Positions 8,136-17,717 of a DNA stretch of 64,000 nt are shown here, piece after piece (within the stretch, counting starts at the first letter, position 1; every line of letters starts with the position of its first letter). The DNA comes from an uncultured Eubacteriales bacterium (GTDB lineage Bacteria > Bacillota > Clostridia > Oscillospirales > CAG-272). A program made the translations under genes and the position numbers. The notes beneath the pieces are model-generated. The model was not told where the DNA came from, did not search any database, and worked only from the letters and a program-made list of their open reading frames with translations. The stretch is from the NCBI GenBank assembly GCA_934486825.1, contig CAKSQF010000012.1, positions 16,001-80,000 of the forward strand, in the 5' to 3' direction.

Positions 8136-10202
8136 TTGAAACAGTACAATGCAAAGAACATAAGAAACGTTGCGCTTGTCGGTCACGCAAGTGCAGGCAA
8201 AACTTCTCTTGCGGAAGCGGCATACTATCTTACCGGAAAAGCCGACAGGCTCGGCAAGGTGGTTGACGGAACGACTATTTCCGATTTTGACCCCGAGGAG
8301 ATCAAGCGCAAAAGCTCGGTATCCACATCTCTTATTCCCGTTGAGTGGAAGGATGTTAAAATAAATCTTCTGGACAGTCCCGGACTTTTCGATTTTGCCG
8401 GCGGCGTGAGCGAGGCAATAAGAGCGGCGGGCTCTGCCGTAATCGTCGTATCCGGAAAGAGCGGCGTTGCGGTCGGAACCGAAAAGGCGTTTGCGGCGGC
8501 ATCCAAAAAAGGAATAGCAAAGCTCTTTTTCATAAACAAGCTTGACAGCGAGCATGCCGATTTCTACAAGGTATTCGAAGAGCTGAAATCGACCTTCGGT
8601 CCCATGATCTGCCCGCTGGTTGTCCCCTACGTGGTCGATCACAAGGTAAAATCATACATAAATCTGCTTGAATACCGTGCATACGAATACAAAAACGGCA
8701 AGGCAACCGAGGTTCCGATGCCCGACATGGGACACAGACTTGATGGTCTGCGCGCCGCAATTTCCGAAGCCGTCGCCGAAACAAGCGAAGAGCTTATGGA
8801 AAAATATTTCGCCGGCGAGGAATTCACTCCCGACGAGCTTATCATGGGTATCGCAAACGGCGTGCGCAGAGGCGAGATAGCACCGGTATTCTGCGGCGCA
8901 ACGCAGATACTCGAAGGCGTCGATCAACTTCTGAACGGACTTATCTGGCTTGCTCCGTGGGCTGAAACGGTTGCGGGCGAGACCGGTCACGACATGGCGG
9001 GCGAGCCGGTAAAGCTGACCGTCAATGAGGAGGCGCAGCCTGTCGTTACCGTATTCAAGACGGTCGTTGACCCGTTCGTCGGAAAGCTCCAGTATTTCAA
9101 GGTAATAAGCGGCAAGGTCACATCCGACACGGCTCTGCTGAACGTCCGCACCGGAACAATAGAAAAATTCAACAAAATAATGTATGTCTGCGGCAAAAAA
9201 CAGGAAAATGCGCAATGCATCGTTGCGGGTGACATAGGCGCGGTGGCGAAGCTTGCGTCCACATCGACAGGCGACACGCTCTGTTCGCCTTCAAGACCTA
9301 TATCGCTTCCCGGAGTCGCGTTTGACCGTCCCTGCCTTTCGATGGCTGTCTTCCCGGTCAACAAGGGGGACGAAGAGAAAATCTTTGCCGGACTTGCGCG
9401 TCTTGCCGAGGAGGATCCGACGATATCCTTTGAAACCAACCGCGAAACGAGAGAAACCGTGCTTTCCGGACTCGGCGAGCAGCATCTTGACGTCATTGTA
9501 TCCAAGCTGAAATCCAAATTCGGTGTCGATGTCACGCTTGCCGTGCCGAAGGTTGCTTACAGAGAGACAATACGCAAAAAGGTACAGGTACAGGGACGTC
9601 ACAAGAAGCAGTCGGGCGGTCGCGGACAGTTCGGCGACATCTGGGTGGAATTTGAGCCCTGCGACTCGGAAGAAATGATATTCGACGAAAGAGTTGTCGG
9701 CGGAGCGGTTCCGAAGAACTACTTCCCCGCAGTCGAAAAGGGACTTCGCGAATCGGCTCAGAAGGGCGTGCTCGCCGGATTCCCGATGGTCGGGCTGAAG
9801 GCAACCCTTTACGACGGCTCATATCATCCGGTTGACTCTTCCGAAATGGCATTCAAGCTGGCGGCAAACATAGCATACAAAAACGGTATACCGCAGGCGG
9901 CTCCGGTTCTTCTTGAGCCGATCGGCAGACTCTGCGCATATGTACCCTCCTACAATACCGGCGACATCATGGGCGACATCACCAAGCGTCGCGGCAGAGT
10001 TATCGGAATGAATCCCGCCGAGGACAATCTGACCTGCATTGAGGCAGAGGTCCCGATTGCCGAGACAGGCGATTTTGCGACTATGCTCCGCTCGACGACT
10101 CAGGGCAGAGGTCATTACACCATCGATTTCGCGCGCTACGAGGAAGCTCCCGCGGCGGTTGCGCAAAAGGTAACCGAAGCATACAAATCGGACGAAGAAT
10201 AA
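8136..10202 (+). CDS. Elongation factor G-like translational GTPase (EF-G paralogue)
   Basis: A 688-residue translation-factor GTPase. The P-loop is GHASAGKTS near residue 15, not the GHVDHGKT type of canonical EF-G, and DSPG and NKLD supply the G3 and G4 motifs. Domain II, the domain III signature (LSGLGEQHLDV) and domain IV (VAYRETI, GGRGQFGD) follow in order. This points to the EF-G-like subfamily common in Bacillota, whose exact role is unclear; ribosome rescue or recycling is possible. The start is a TTG at 8136, chosen because AAAGGGG at 8119-8125 lies 10 bases upstream and the protein begins there in register with homologues. Confidence 0.9.
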   Translation: MKQYNAKNIRNVALVGHASAGKTSLAEAAYYLTGKADRLGKVVDGTTISDFDPEEIKRKSSVSTSLIPVEWKDVKINLLDSPGLFDFAGGVSEAIRAAGSAVIVVSGKSGVAVGTEKAFAAASKKGIAKLFFINKLDSEHADFYKVFEELKSTFGPMICPLVVPYVVDHKVKSYINLLEYRAYEYKNGKATEVPMPDMGHRLDGLRAAISEAVAETSEELMEKYFAGEEFTPDELIMGIANGVRRGEIAPVFCGATQILEGVDQLLNGLIWLAPWAETVAGETGHDMAGEPVKLTVNEEAQPVVTVFKTVVDPFVGKLQYFKVISGKVTSDTALLNVRTGTIEKFNKIMYVCGKKQENAQCIVAGDIGAVAKLASTSTGDTLCSPSRPISLPGVAFDRPCLSMAVFPVNKGDEEKIFAGLARLAEEDPTISFETNRETRETVLSGLGEQHLDVIVSKLKSKFGVDVTLAVPKVAYRETIRKKVQVQGRHKKQSGGRGQFGDIWVEFEPCDSEEMIFDERVVGGAVPKNYFPAVEKGLRESAQKGVLAGFPMVGLKATLYDGSYHPVDSSEMAFKLAANIAYKNGIPQAAPVLLEPIGRLCAYVPSYNTGDIMGDITKRRGRVIGMNPAEDNLTCIEAEVPIAETGDFATMLRSTTQGRGHYTIDFARYEEAPAAVAQKVTEAYKSDEE

Positions 10203-10207
10203 AAACC

Positions 10208-10240
10208 GAAACGGGTCTGCATTTTGCGGACCCGTTTCTT
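10208..10240 (+). terminator. Terminator after the EF-G-like gene
   Basis: GAAACGGGTC and GACCCGTTTC pair around an inner TGC/GCG extension with one G-U pair. The T tract is short. Confidence 0.65.
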
Positions 10241-10321
10241 CGTCGGTATCGTCATTTTTTCATTCTGCACCGAAACATGCGCCTTGCGGCAAAAATTTTT
10301 GTTTATTTTTTCGTCAATCAC

Positions 10322-10350
10322 TTGACAAACGTGACATCCGATGTTATACT
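10322..10350 (+). promoter_or_regulatory. Promoter of the tandem GH2 genes
   Basis: TTGACA at 10322-10327, a 17-base spacer and TATACT at 10345-10350. AAGGAG precedes the first ATG. Confidence 0.8.
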
Positions 10351-10420
10351 TGCGGTGAAAATCGGCGAAATTTTCGCCGGACATATTGCATACTTTGCAC
10401 ATATTTAAGGAGAACTTTAT

Positions 10421-12133
10421 ATGAACATTCCGAAGACAGAATATCCGCGTCCGTCTCTCGTGCGTGACAACTGGATAAACTTAAACGGACAGTGGCAGTT
10501 CGAAATCGATCATGCCAACACCGGAATGGAACGCAAATTCTGGGAGCGCGAGACGCTTTCGGACAAAATTCTCGTTCCGTATGCACCCGAATCTGTACTC
10601 TCCGGCATAGGATATACCGATTTTATGCTGGCGGTCTGGTACAGACGCGAATTTGACCTGCCCGCAGAGCCGTCGGACGGCAGAATACTCTTCCATATCG
10701 ACGCCTGCGACTACCGCACCGTTGTCTTCATCAACGGCAAAAAGGTCGGTGAGCATGTCGGCGGCTACACTCCGTTTGCCTTCGATATCACCGATGTCGC
10801 GGTCCGCGGAGGAAAGAACACGGTTGTTGTATATGCATACGACAACACAAGAGATCCGCTCCAGCCTACCGGCAAGCAGGACAATGTCTACGACAATGTA
10901 CACAAGTGCTGGTACTACACCAGAACGACCGGCATATGGCAGACGGTATGGATCGAATTTGTTCCGGATACATACATCGAAAAAATCAAGCTGACCCCCG
11001 ACGTTGACAACAAAAAACTCAGAGTCAGGGTAAGCGCAAACAAGGTCGTCACCGACGGCACTCTTTCGGTCAGAACAAGCTACAAGGGCAAAGATACCGG
11101 AAGCGCAGAGCTTAAATTCGACGGCAGATATGCCGAATTTGACCTTGATATAACCGAACTGCATCTCTGGAATCCGGGTGCGCCCGAGATCTACGACATA
11201 GAGTTCACACTCAACTCGGACAGAGTCAAAAGTTATTTCGCAATGCGCAAGGTTGCAATCAAAGGCTATGCGATCGAAATAAACGACGTTCCGGTCTTCC
11301 AGCGTCTGGTTCTCGATCAGGGCTACTGCGGCGAAGGGCTGTACACGGCTCCTTCTTCCGATTACTACAAGCGCGAGATCGAATACGCGCTTGAAGCCGG
11401 CTTCAACGGTGCGCGTATGCACGAAAAGATTTTTGAGCCTTACTATCTTTACTGGGCGGACATGCTCGGATATCTGCTCTGGGGTGAGTATCCGAACTAC
11501 CACTGGAACGATTCGGATCCCGCGGCACTTGATTCGATGCTTCCCGAATGGATCGAAGCGGTCGAACGCGACTACAACCATCCGTCGATAATCGGCTGGT
11601 GTCCCGGAAACGAGGTCACATCCTACCGTATCGACAGAATCTACATTTTCCTTTACGATGTAACCCGTGCGATAGACCCCATGCGTCCGATAATCGACAC
11701 ATCGGGTTGGATACACGCAAAAACGGACATCTACGATTCGCATGACTATACCGGTGACCCGGTCGAATTTGCAAAGCATTACGAATCGCTCAACACAGGT
11801 GTCGGTGATGTCTACATCAGCTACGGCTGGGGCAAGGTTCCCCCCGTACCCTATGAGGGACAGCCCTACTTTGTCTCCGAATTCGGCGCGTCGGCAGTCA
11901 ACATTGAAAATCACGAGCCGACAGAGGAGGAATTCGAACGCTTCTACAAAACCTTCAAGGAGCATGTGGACATTCTCATGGACAACAAGAGAATGTGCGC
12001 GTTCTGCTACTGCCAGTGGTGCGACTCCGCCGAGCATGAATGTAACGGCTTCATCACACAGGACAGACGCAAGAAATACGACTTCGCACGTACCCGCGAA
12101 ATAATGGGACGCAAAGCGGAAATAGAGAAATAA
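10421..12133 (+). CDS. Glycoside hydrolase family 2 protein, first of a tandem pair
   Basis: A 570-residue cytoplasmic GH2 enzyme. The N-terminal jelly-roll sugar-binding domain (about 10-180, LNGQWQFEID, GGYTPFAFDIT) leads through an Ig-like domain to a TIM barrel (about 280-560). The predicted acid/base is Glu398 in GWCPGNEV and the nucleophile Glu487 in VSEFGAS. It is shorter than LacZ (about 1000 residues) and lacks the C-terminal domains, as in many small beta-galactosidase/beta-glucuronidase-like enzymes. Substrate cannot be assigned. The next gene is a close paralogue 31 bases downstream. Confidence 0.88.
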   Translation: MNIPKTEYPRPSLVRDNWINLNGQWQFEIDHANTGMERKFWERETLSDKILVPYAPESVLSGIGYTDFMLAVWYRREFDLPAEPSDGRILFHIDACDYRTVVFINGKKVGEHVGGYTPFAFDITDVAVRGGKNTVVVYAYDNTRDPLQPTGKQDNVYDNVHKCWYYTRTTGIWQTVWIEFVPDTYIEKIKLTPDVDNKKLRVRVSANKVVTDGTLSVRTSYKGKDTGSAELKFDGRYAEFDLDITELHLWNPGAPEIYDIEFTLNSDRVKSYFAMRKVAIKGYAIEINDVPVFQRLVLDQGYCGEGLYTAPSSDYYKREIEYALEAGFNGARMHEKIFEPYYLYWADMLGYLLWGEYPNYHWNDSDPAALDSMLPEWIEAVERDYNHPSIIGWCPGNEVTSYRIDRIYIFLYDVTRAIDPMRPIIDTSGWIHAKTDIYDSHDYTGDPVEFAKHYESLNTGVGDVYISYGWGKVPPVPYEGQPYFVSEFGASAVNIENHEPTEEEFERFYKTFKEHVDILMDNKRMCAFCYCQWCDSAEHECNGFITQDRRKKYDFARTREIMGRKAEIEK

Positions 12134-12164
12134 CGCAAAAATCAACACAGCAAAAGGAGAAAAA

Positions 12165-13886
12165 ATGAACACAGAAAACAGAATCCCCCGTCCCGAATAT
12201 CCCCGTCCGAGGATGGTCAGAAACGAATGGATGAATCTTAACGGACAGTGGCAGTTTGAAATCGACCATTCGGACACCGGAGTCGAGCGCAAGTTCTACG
12301 AGCGCACCGATTTTGACCGCGAAATAACCGTTCCGTTTGTTCCCGAGTCAAAGCTGTCCGGAATCGAATATATTGACTTCATGAAGGCTGTATGGTACCG
12401 CCGTACCTTCACCCTTCCCGCTTCCTGGAAAGGCGGTCGCACGCTCATTCACTTCGGTGCGGTAGATTACAGAAGCCAAGTCTGGATAAACGGCAAGCTC
12501 GTCGGCAAGCACACCGGCGGCTACACTCCGTTCGCCTTCGATATCACCGACAGCCTTAATGACGGCGAAAACAGCGTTGTCGTATACGCATTCGACGACA
12601 CCCGCGACAGACTCCAGCCGAGCGGCAAACAGTCAATGAAATACAGCAACTATGCGGCTCAATATACCCGCTGCACCGGCATATGGCAGACCGTATGGCT
12701 TGAGCACGTACCCGATATCTATGTTGAAAAGCTGAAGCTGACGCCCGATGTCGATGCGGGCAGGCTCCTTGCGCTTGTAAGCCTCAACGCACGTTATGAA
12801 GGCAAGGTAACCGCGGTCGTAAGCTACAAGGGTGAAGAGATCGCACGCAAAGAGGTCTGCTGTGCGGCAAAATATGTTGAATTTTCGGTTGATATCCCCG
12901 ACGCACACCTTTGGTTCCCCGAATCCCCCGAGCTTTACGATCTTGAAATCCTTGCCGGCAATGACAGCGTAAAAACCTATTTCGGCATGAGAAAGGTTGC
13001 CATCAAGGGCAACGCGATCGAAATCAACGACCGTCCGATATATCAGAGACTCGTTCTCGATCAGGGCTATTATCCGGACGGAATCTACACCGCTCCCACC
13101 GAAGAGGACATAAAGCACGACATCGAACTGTCGATGGCAGTCGGCTTCAACGGCGCGCGCATGCACATGAAGGTCTTCGAACCCGCCTTCTCATACTGGG
13201 CAGACCACATGGGCTATCTCATCTGGGGCGAATACCCCAACTGGGGACTTGACGTAAGCAAGCCTGCGGCACTTCTTTCGATGCTTCCCGAATGGCTTGA
13301 GGCGGTTGAGCGCGACTACAACAGTCCTGCGCTTGTCGGATGGTGCCCTTTCAACGAAACCCAGGGCGACCGCAAGGCAAGCATATTCACGACAGTTTAC
13401 GACGTGACACGCGCGATAGACCCGATGCGTCCGATCATCGACTCGTCCGGATGGACACATGCCGACAAGACCGACATCTTTGACGTGCACGACTACGATC
13501 AGAACCCTGTCACCTTTGCCGAGCGCTACAAGCCGCTTATCACAGGTGAAGGAGACATCTACTATTGCCGCAACGCCGCCGAAACATATAAGGGTCAGCC
13601 TTATTTCGTATCCGAATTCGGCGGAACGCACTGGGACATCGACAGCGACGGTACCGAGGGCTGGGGCTACGGCAACGCACCGAAGGACATCGATGAAGTG
13701 TACTACCGCATAGAGGGCTTTGTCACGGCACTGCTTGAAAATCCCAAGATGTGTGCATTCTGCTACACTCAGCTTACCGACGTCATGCAGGAAAAGAACG
13801 GCATCTATTCGTACGATCGCCGCGAAAAATTCGACCGCGAGCGTCTCTATAAGATAATGACCAAGAAAGCTGCAATCGAGAAATAA
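12165..13886 (+). CDS. Glycoside hydrolase family 2 protein, second of a tandem pair
   Basis: A 573-residue paralogue of the preceding gene with the same domain order and length. Shared blocks include LNGQWQFEIDH, VWYRR, GGYTPFAFDIT, TGIWQTVW and RLVLDQGYY. Acid/base Glu398 (GWCPFNET) and nucleophile Glu484 (VSEFGGT) are both present, so both copies look active. Identity is high but not complete, and loop regions such as ENHEPTEEE versus DSDGTEGWG differ, suggesting distinct specificities after an older duplication. AAAAGGAG precedes the ATG. A terminator follows. Confidence 0.88.
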   Translation: MNTENRIPRPEYPRPRMVRNEWMNLNGQWQFEIDHSDTGVERKFYERTDFDREITVPFVPESKLSGIEYIDFMKAVWYRRTFTLPASWKGGRTLIHFGAVDYRSQVWINGKLVGKHTGGYTPFAFDITDSLNDGENSVVVYAFDDTRDRLQPSGKQSMKYSNYAAQYTRCTGIWQTVWLEHVPDIYVEKLKLTPDVDAGRLLALVSLNARYEGKVTAVVSYKGEEIARKEVCCAAKYVEFSVDIPDAHLWFPESPELYDLEILAGNDSVKTYFGMRKVAIKGNAIEINDRPIYQRLVLDQGYYPDGIYTAPTEEDIKHDIELSMAVGFNGARMHMKVFEPAFSYWADHMGYLIWGEYPNWGLDVSKPAALLSMLPEWLEAVERDYNSPALVGWCPFNETQGDRKASIFTTVYDVTRAIDPMRPIIDSSGWTHADKTDIFDVHDYDQNPVTFAERYKPLITGEGDIYYCRNAAETYKGQPYFVSEFGGTHWDIDSDGTEGWGYGNAPKDIDEVYYRIEGFVTALLENPKMCAFCYTQLTDVMQEKNGIYSYDRREKFDRERLYKIMTKKAAIEK

Positions 13887-13902
13887 TTTCGGAACTTACC
13901 GA

Positions 13903-13939
13903 AAAAATATCCGCGAAAAAGCTTTTCGCGGATATTTTT
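13903..13939 (+). terminator. Terminator after the GH2 pair
   Basis: A near-perfect 17-bp stem (AAAAATATCCGCGAAAA with its complement) around an AGC loop, ending in five T. Confidence 0.9.
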
Positions 13940-13958
13940 CATTTTGTACGCTTTTCTA

Positions 13959-13987
13959 TTGAAATTTTTGTTTTTTTATGATAGAAT
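13959..13987 (+). promoter_or_regulatory. Promoter of the 739-aa gene and brnQ
   Basis: TTGAAA at 13959-13964, a 17-base spacer and TAGAAT at 13982-13987. Confidence 0.65.
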
Positions 13988-14032
13988 ATTCGAACATACC
14001 GTCCGATGGTCTGAAATCCGGGGAGAGCCGAT

Positions 14033-16252
14033 ATGAAAGATATTCTGCCGACCGAAAAAGGAAAAAAACTTGAATTTTCTCACTTTCCCGACCCCCTTTG
14101 CGCATTTGTTTACCGCAACTGGGGCATAATTCCCGCCGCAACCATGGCAAAAACGGTAGAGGCGACCGAGGACGGGATATGCCGTCTTGCCGCCGACATG
14201 GGACTGCCCCCCGCAGAGCCCGACCCACGCACTCTCGCGTGCGGGTATCTGACCGTTATCCGTGCAAACTGGCATCTGCTTGATTACGAACAGCTTTGCA
14301 CTCTTCTGGGATGGTCGGAGGAGAAGCTTACATATGTCATCAGAGAAGAAGACTTTTTCGGCGAAAAGCTCGGCGGTTTCAAGCCGGATACCGGAAAGCT
14401 GCTCTGGCATGATTTCGACCGTTCATCCCTGGAGCCGATCCGCAGAGCGACGATCGACTTTTATGACCGTCTCCCCGCAAAAACAGCATCCCTGTTCGAC
14501 TTTGTGAAATCCTTCGAAAAGGCTGCGGTCGGCGGTGTCGGGTCAGCCTCCTTCCATGACGCGCGTTTTGAAGATCGGATTGTCTATCCATATTGCGCAC
14601 TGTACGGAGACACCTTCCTTTCGGATACCGATTTTTCTTTTCCAGACGAGCTTCTTGAAGCTTATCGTGCGGTCGGTGTTAACGGGATATGGTGTCAGGC
14701 GGTCCTCTATACACTGGCTCCCTTCCCTTTTGATCGGTCACTGTCCGAGCATTACGAAATGCGGCTTGCGAACATGAAAGCTCTGACCGAACGCATGGCA
14801 AAGTTCGGTCTGAAGCTCTATTTATATCTGAACGAGCCGCGCTCAATGCCGATTTCCTTCTTTGAAACGCATCCCGGGCTCAAAGGAGCCGTTCACGGTG
14901 ATTATGCCTCTCTTTGCACCTCTGTACCCGAGGTACAGCACTACATTAAGGACGCGGTAGCGACGATTACCCGCTCGGTGCCGCTGCTCGGCGGATTTTT
15001 TACCGTCGTTGCCTCCGAAAATCGTACAAACTGCTATTCTCATTATGAAGACGGTCAGACCGATTGTCCCCGTTGCCGACACCGGAGGCGAGCCGATGTG
15101 CTTGCGGAAGTCAATGAGCTCATCCGCGAGGGTGTCTCGTCGGTTAATCCCTCGGTGAAGGTCATCGCATGGAATTGGGGAATGTACGGAGAGCTTCCCG
15201 CCGAATTTACCGACGCCCTGCCGACCGATGTTGCCGTAATGGGAGTCAGCGAACAGGCTGTCGAAAAGACGGTCGGCGGGGTCGTGACCCGTGTGATCGA
15301 CTACTCGATATCGGTGGTGGGACCGGGTAATTTTGCGCGTGAGATATGGCGGCGTGCCGCCCGAAGAGGACAGAAGCGATATGCAAAATGTCAGTTCAAC
15401 AACACGTGGGAGTGTTCGTTTGTTCCGTTTCTGCCGGCATTCCGACAGGTTTACACCCACATGAAGGGACTTTGCAGGGAGCAGGTAAACGGCATTTTTC
15501 TCAGCTGGACCCTCGGAGGATTCCCGTCGGTGACCCTCCGCATACTCTCTCCGATGTTTGACAGAGGCGAAATTCCGTCTCTCCGTTCATTGTACGAAAG
15601 GGTATTTCCCGCCGAAGCCGTCGATATCGTGGAGCGGGCGGGAGAATATTTCAGCAACGCTTTCGATAATTTTCCGTTTGATCTTCAGGTTGCGTATCTC
15701 GCGCCTCAGAATTACGGTCCGGCTTGTCTTTTGTTCGAAAAGCCGACCGGATGCAAGGCAACCATGATCGGATACCCCTATGACGACCTTGACAGCTGGC
15801 GTTCGATATACCCCGAGGATGTCTTTGAAAATCAGTTTTTGCTCCTTTCCGACGGGTGGGAGCGCGGGAACCGATTGCTCGGAGAGCTACCCGTGAAGTC
15901 GTCTGCACTCGATGAACTGATTGACTGCGCAGAAGCTGCCTACTGCCATTTTCGCTCGACCTATCTGCAGATACGTTTCGTCCGCGTCAGGGACGGCAGA
16001 GAAAAAGGTGATCTTGCCGAAATTGCCGAAGAGGAGGCATCGCTTGCCCTGCGTCTTGCGGCGGTGCAGCGGCACAATCCCTGCATAGGCTACGAATCCT
16101 CCAATCATTATTTCTACAACACCGCACTGCTGGCGGAAAAATACATTAACTGCCGCTACCTGTCCGACCGTATGAGGCGGGGCGGGTCACTGTCCGGCGA
16201 AAAACAACAAAGGAGAGGGGAGCCGATCACGGCGCCCCGGCTGAATCAATGA
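14033..16252 (+). CDS. Uncharacterised 739-aa protein, glycoside-hydrolase-like (TIM-barrel type)
   Basis: A large soluble protein that I do not recognise with confidence. The centre (about 200-490) has strand-helix spacing and phrases usual for a TIM-barrel hydrolase: VNGIWCQAVL, GLKLYLYLNEPR, SVKVIAWNWG, QVNGIFLSWTLGG. An NEP pair near residue 265 and aromatic residues around it could form a sugar site. A CPRC-type cysteine pair sits near residue 345. The C-terminal 200 residues look helical. No signal peptide is present. GGGGAGA precedes the ATG, and the gene overlaps brnQ by 4 bases. A GH20-like or related hexosaminidase role is possible but unproven. Confidence 0.6.
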   Translation: MKDILPTEKGKKLEFSHFPDPLCAFVYRNWGIIPAATMAKTVEATEDGICRLAADMGLPPAEPDPRTLACGYLTVIRANWHLLDYEQLCTLLGWSEEKLTYVIREEDFFGEKLGGFKPDTGKLLWHDFDRSSLEPIRRATIDFYDRLPAKTASLFDFVKSFEKAAVGGVGSASFHDARFEDRIVYPYCALYGDTFLSDTDFSFPDELLEAYRAVGVNGIWCQAVLYTLAPFPFDRSLSEHYEMRLANMKALTERMAKFGLKLYLYLNEPRSMPISFFETHPGLKGAVHGDYASLCTSVPEVQHYIKDAVATITRSVPLLGGFFTVVASENRTNCYSHYEDGQTDCPRCRHRRRADVLAEVNELIREGVSSVNPSVKVIAWNWGMYGELPAEFTDALPTDVAVMGVSEQAVEKTVGGVVTRVIDYSISVVGPGNFAREIWRRAARRGQKRYAKCQFNNTWECSFVPFLPAFRQVYTHMKGLCREQVNGIFLSWTLGGFPSVTLRILSPMFDRGEIPSLRSLYERVFPAEAVDIVERAGEYFSNAFDNFPFDLQVAYLAPQNYGPACLLFEKPTGCKATMIGYPYDDLDSWRSIYPEDVFENQFLLLSDGWERGNRLLGELPVKSSALDELIDCAEAAYCHFRSTYLQIRFVRVRDGREKGDLAEIAEEEASLALRLAAVQRHNPCIGYESSNHYFYNTALLAEKYINCRYLSDRMRRGGSLSGEKQQRRGEPITAPRLNQ

Positions 16253-17604
16253 AAAAAAGACTTACACTATCCGAAACACTCGCCGTCGGCAGTATGCTGT
16301 TCGGACTCTTCTTCGGAGCCGGAAATCTGATATTCCCTGTTTTCATGGGACAATCGGCAGGCTCGAACGTATGGACCGCAATCATCGGATTTCTGATTAC
16401 GGGCGTCGGCATACCGCTTCTCGGCGTGGCATCGCTCGGAATGAGCCGAAGCGAGGGGCTGCTTGAAATGAGCGGAAAGATCGGCAAAAAATATGCCGTT
16501 TTCTTCACGATCGCACTTTATCTGACGATAGGGCCCTTCTTTGCAATCCCCCGTTGTGCCTCCACCTCCTTTTCGGTCGGGCTGAGACCGATGATAAGCG
16601 ACAGTGCGACGGCAACTATTGCGACATGGGTATTTTGCTTCCTCTTTTTTGCCGCCGTCCTCTGGTTTTCACTGCGACCCGGCAAAATACTTACATGGGT
16701 CGGTCGCATACTTACCCCGCTTTTCCTTGTCTGCCTTGCGATCCTCATTGTAACGGCGCTCGTAAGACCCGCCGGCGATTATACCGCCGTTGAGCCGCAG
16801 ACGGCATACAAAAGCGCCGCCTTCTTTACCGGCTTCATTGACGGCTACAACACGATGGATGCACTCGCAAGCCTTGCGTTCGGCATCGTCATAGTCAACG
16901 CGATAAGGGGAATCGGCGTAAAGGAGCCTGCGGCAATCGCAAAAAACACCGTAATTTCCGGTATTCTCGGCTGTGCGGTAATGGCACTGATCTACGGCGC
17001 TCTTGCGATAGCGGGAGCACAGAGCAGAGCGATCTATCCGCTCTCCGCCGACGGAGGCGAAGCGCTCAATCTGATAGCAAGGCATTACTTCGGTAACGTC
17101 GGCGGCATTGTACTTGCAGTGACGGTTACCCTTGCATGTCTTAAGACTGCGGTCGGACTGATTACAAGCTGCGGTGAAACTTTTTGCGAAATATTCCCGA
17201 AGGGTCCGAAATATCATCATTTTGCGATCGGCTTCTGCGTCCTGTCATTTCTGATCTCGACGATCGGACTGTCGGCGATCATTTCGTGGTCGCTCCCGGT
17301 GCTTATGTTCCTCTATCCGCTTGCAATAACGCTGATTCTGCTTGCGCTCTGCGGAAATCTGTTCGGAAATGACCGCAGGGTATACGTTTCGGTGACGGTA
17401 TTCACCTTTGCCGCCGCGATCTTCGATTTTACAAAATCGCTCCCGGGGAAGCTTCCGGAGGCGCCCGTGATAAAGCAGATAAACCACATCGGAAGCCTGC
17501 TTCCGTTTTCGGATATCGGACTCGGATGGGTCTGCCCTGCGGCGGTCGGTCTTGTCGTCGGACTCATTTTAAAGCTTATTTTCGGGAAGCGCAAAAAAGC
17601 ATAA
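16249..17604 (+). CDS. brnQ: Branched-chain amino acid carrier BrnQ
   Basis: A 451-residue polytopic membrane protein with about 12 hydrophobic segments, carrying the LIVCS-family opening GSMLFGLFFGAGNLIFP and FLITGVGIPLLGV. It imports leucine, isoleucine or valine with Na+ or H+. Its start overlaps the stop of the preceding hydrolase-like gene (ATGA), so translation is coupled. The functional link between the two is not obvious. A palindromic terminator ends the unit. Confidence 0.93.
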   Translation: MKKRLTLSETLAVGSMLFGLFFGAGNLIFPVFMGQSAGSNVWTAIIGFLITGVGIPLLGVASLGMSRSEGLLEMSGKIGKKYAVFFTIALYLTIGPFFAIPRCASTSFSVGLRPMISDSATATIATWVFCFLFFAAVLWFSLRPGKILTWVGRILTPLFLVCLAILIVTALVRPAGDYTAVEPQTAYKSAAFFTGFIDGYNTMDALASLAFGIVIVNAIRGIGVKEPAAIAKNTVISGILGCAVMALIYGALAIAGAQSRAIYPLSADGGEALNLIARHYFGNVGGIVLAVTVTLACLKTAVGLITSCGETFCEIFPKGPKYHHFAIGFCVLSFLISTIGLSAIISWSLPVLMFLYPLAITLILLALCGNLFGNDRRVYVSVTVFTFAAAIFDFTKSLPGKLPEAPVIKQINHIGSLLPFSDIGLGWVCPAAVGLVVGLILKLIFGKRKKA

Positions 17605-17619
17605 TCACAAACAAAACCC

Positions 17620-17649
17620 AAAAAAGGAGCGCAATTGCGCTCCTTTTTT
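17620..17649 (+). terminator. Terminator after brnQ
   Basis: A perfect 30-bp palindrome centred at 17634/17635 (AAAAAAGGAGCGCAA with its complement) ending in six T. Confidence 0.92.
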
Positions 17650-17717
17650 GCTCTGCCGTATAGCGTCACATATTTTCGGAAATACTGACTGCAAAAACAA
17701 GGAGTGTGATTGTAATT

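Noticed and set aside
10481..12292. 603-codon open frame on the minus strand opposite the first GH2 gene
   Set aside because: It is the antisense shadow of a well-supported enzyme gene, has no ribosome site, and its product reads as random Val/Arg/Asp-rich sequence.
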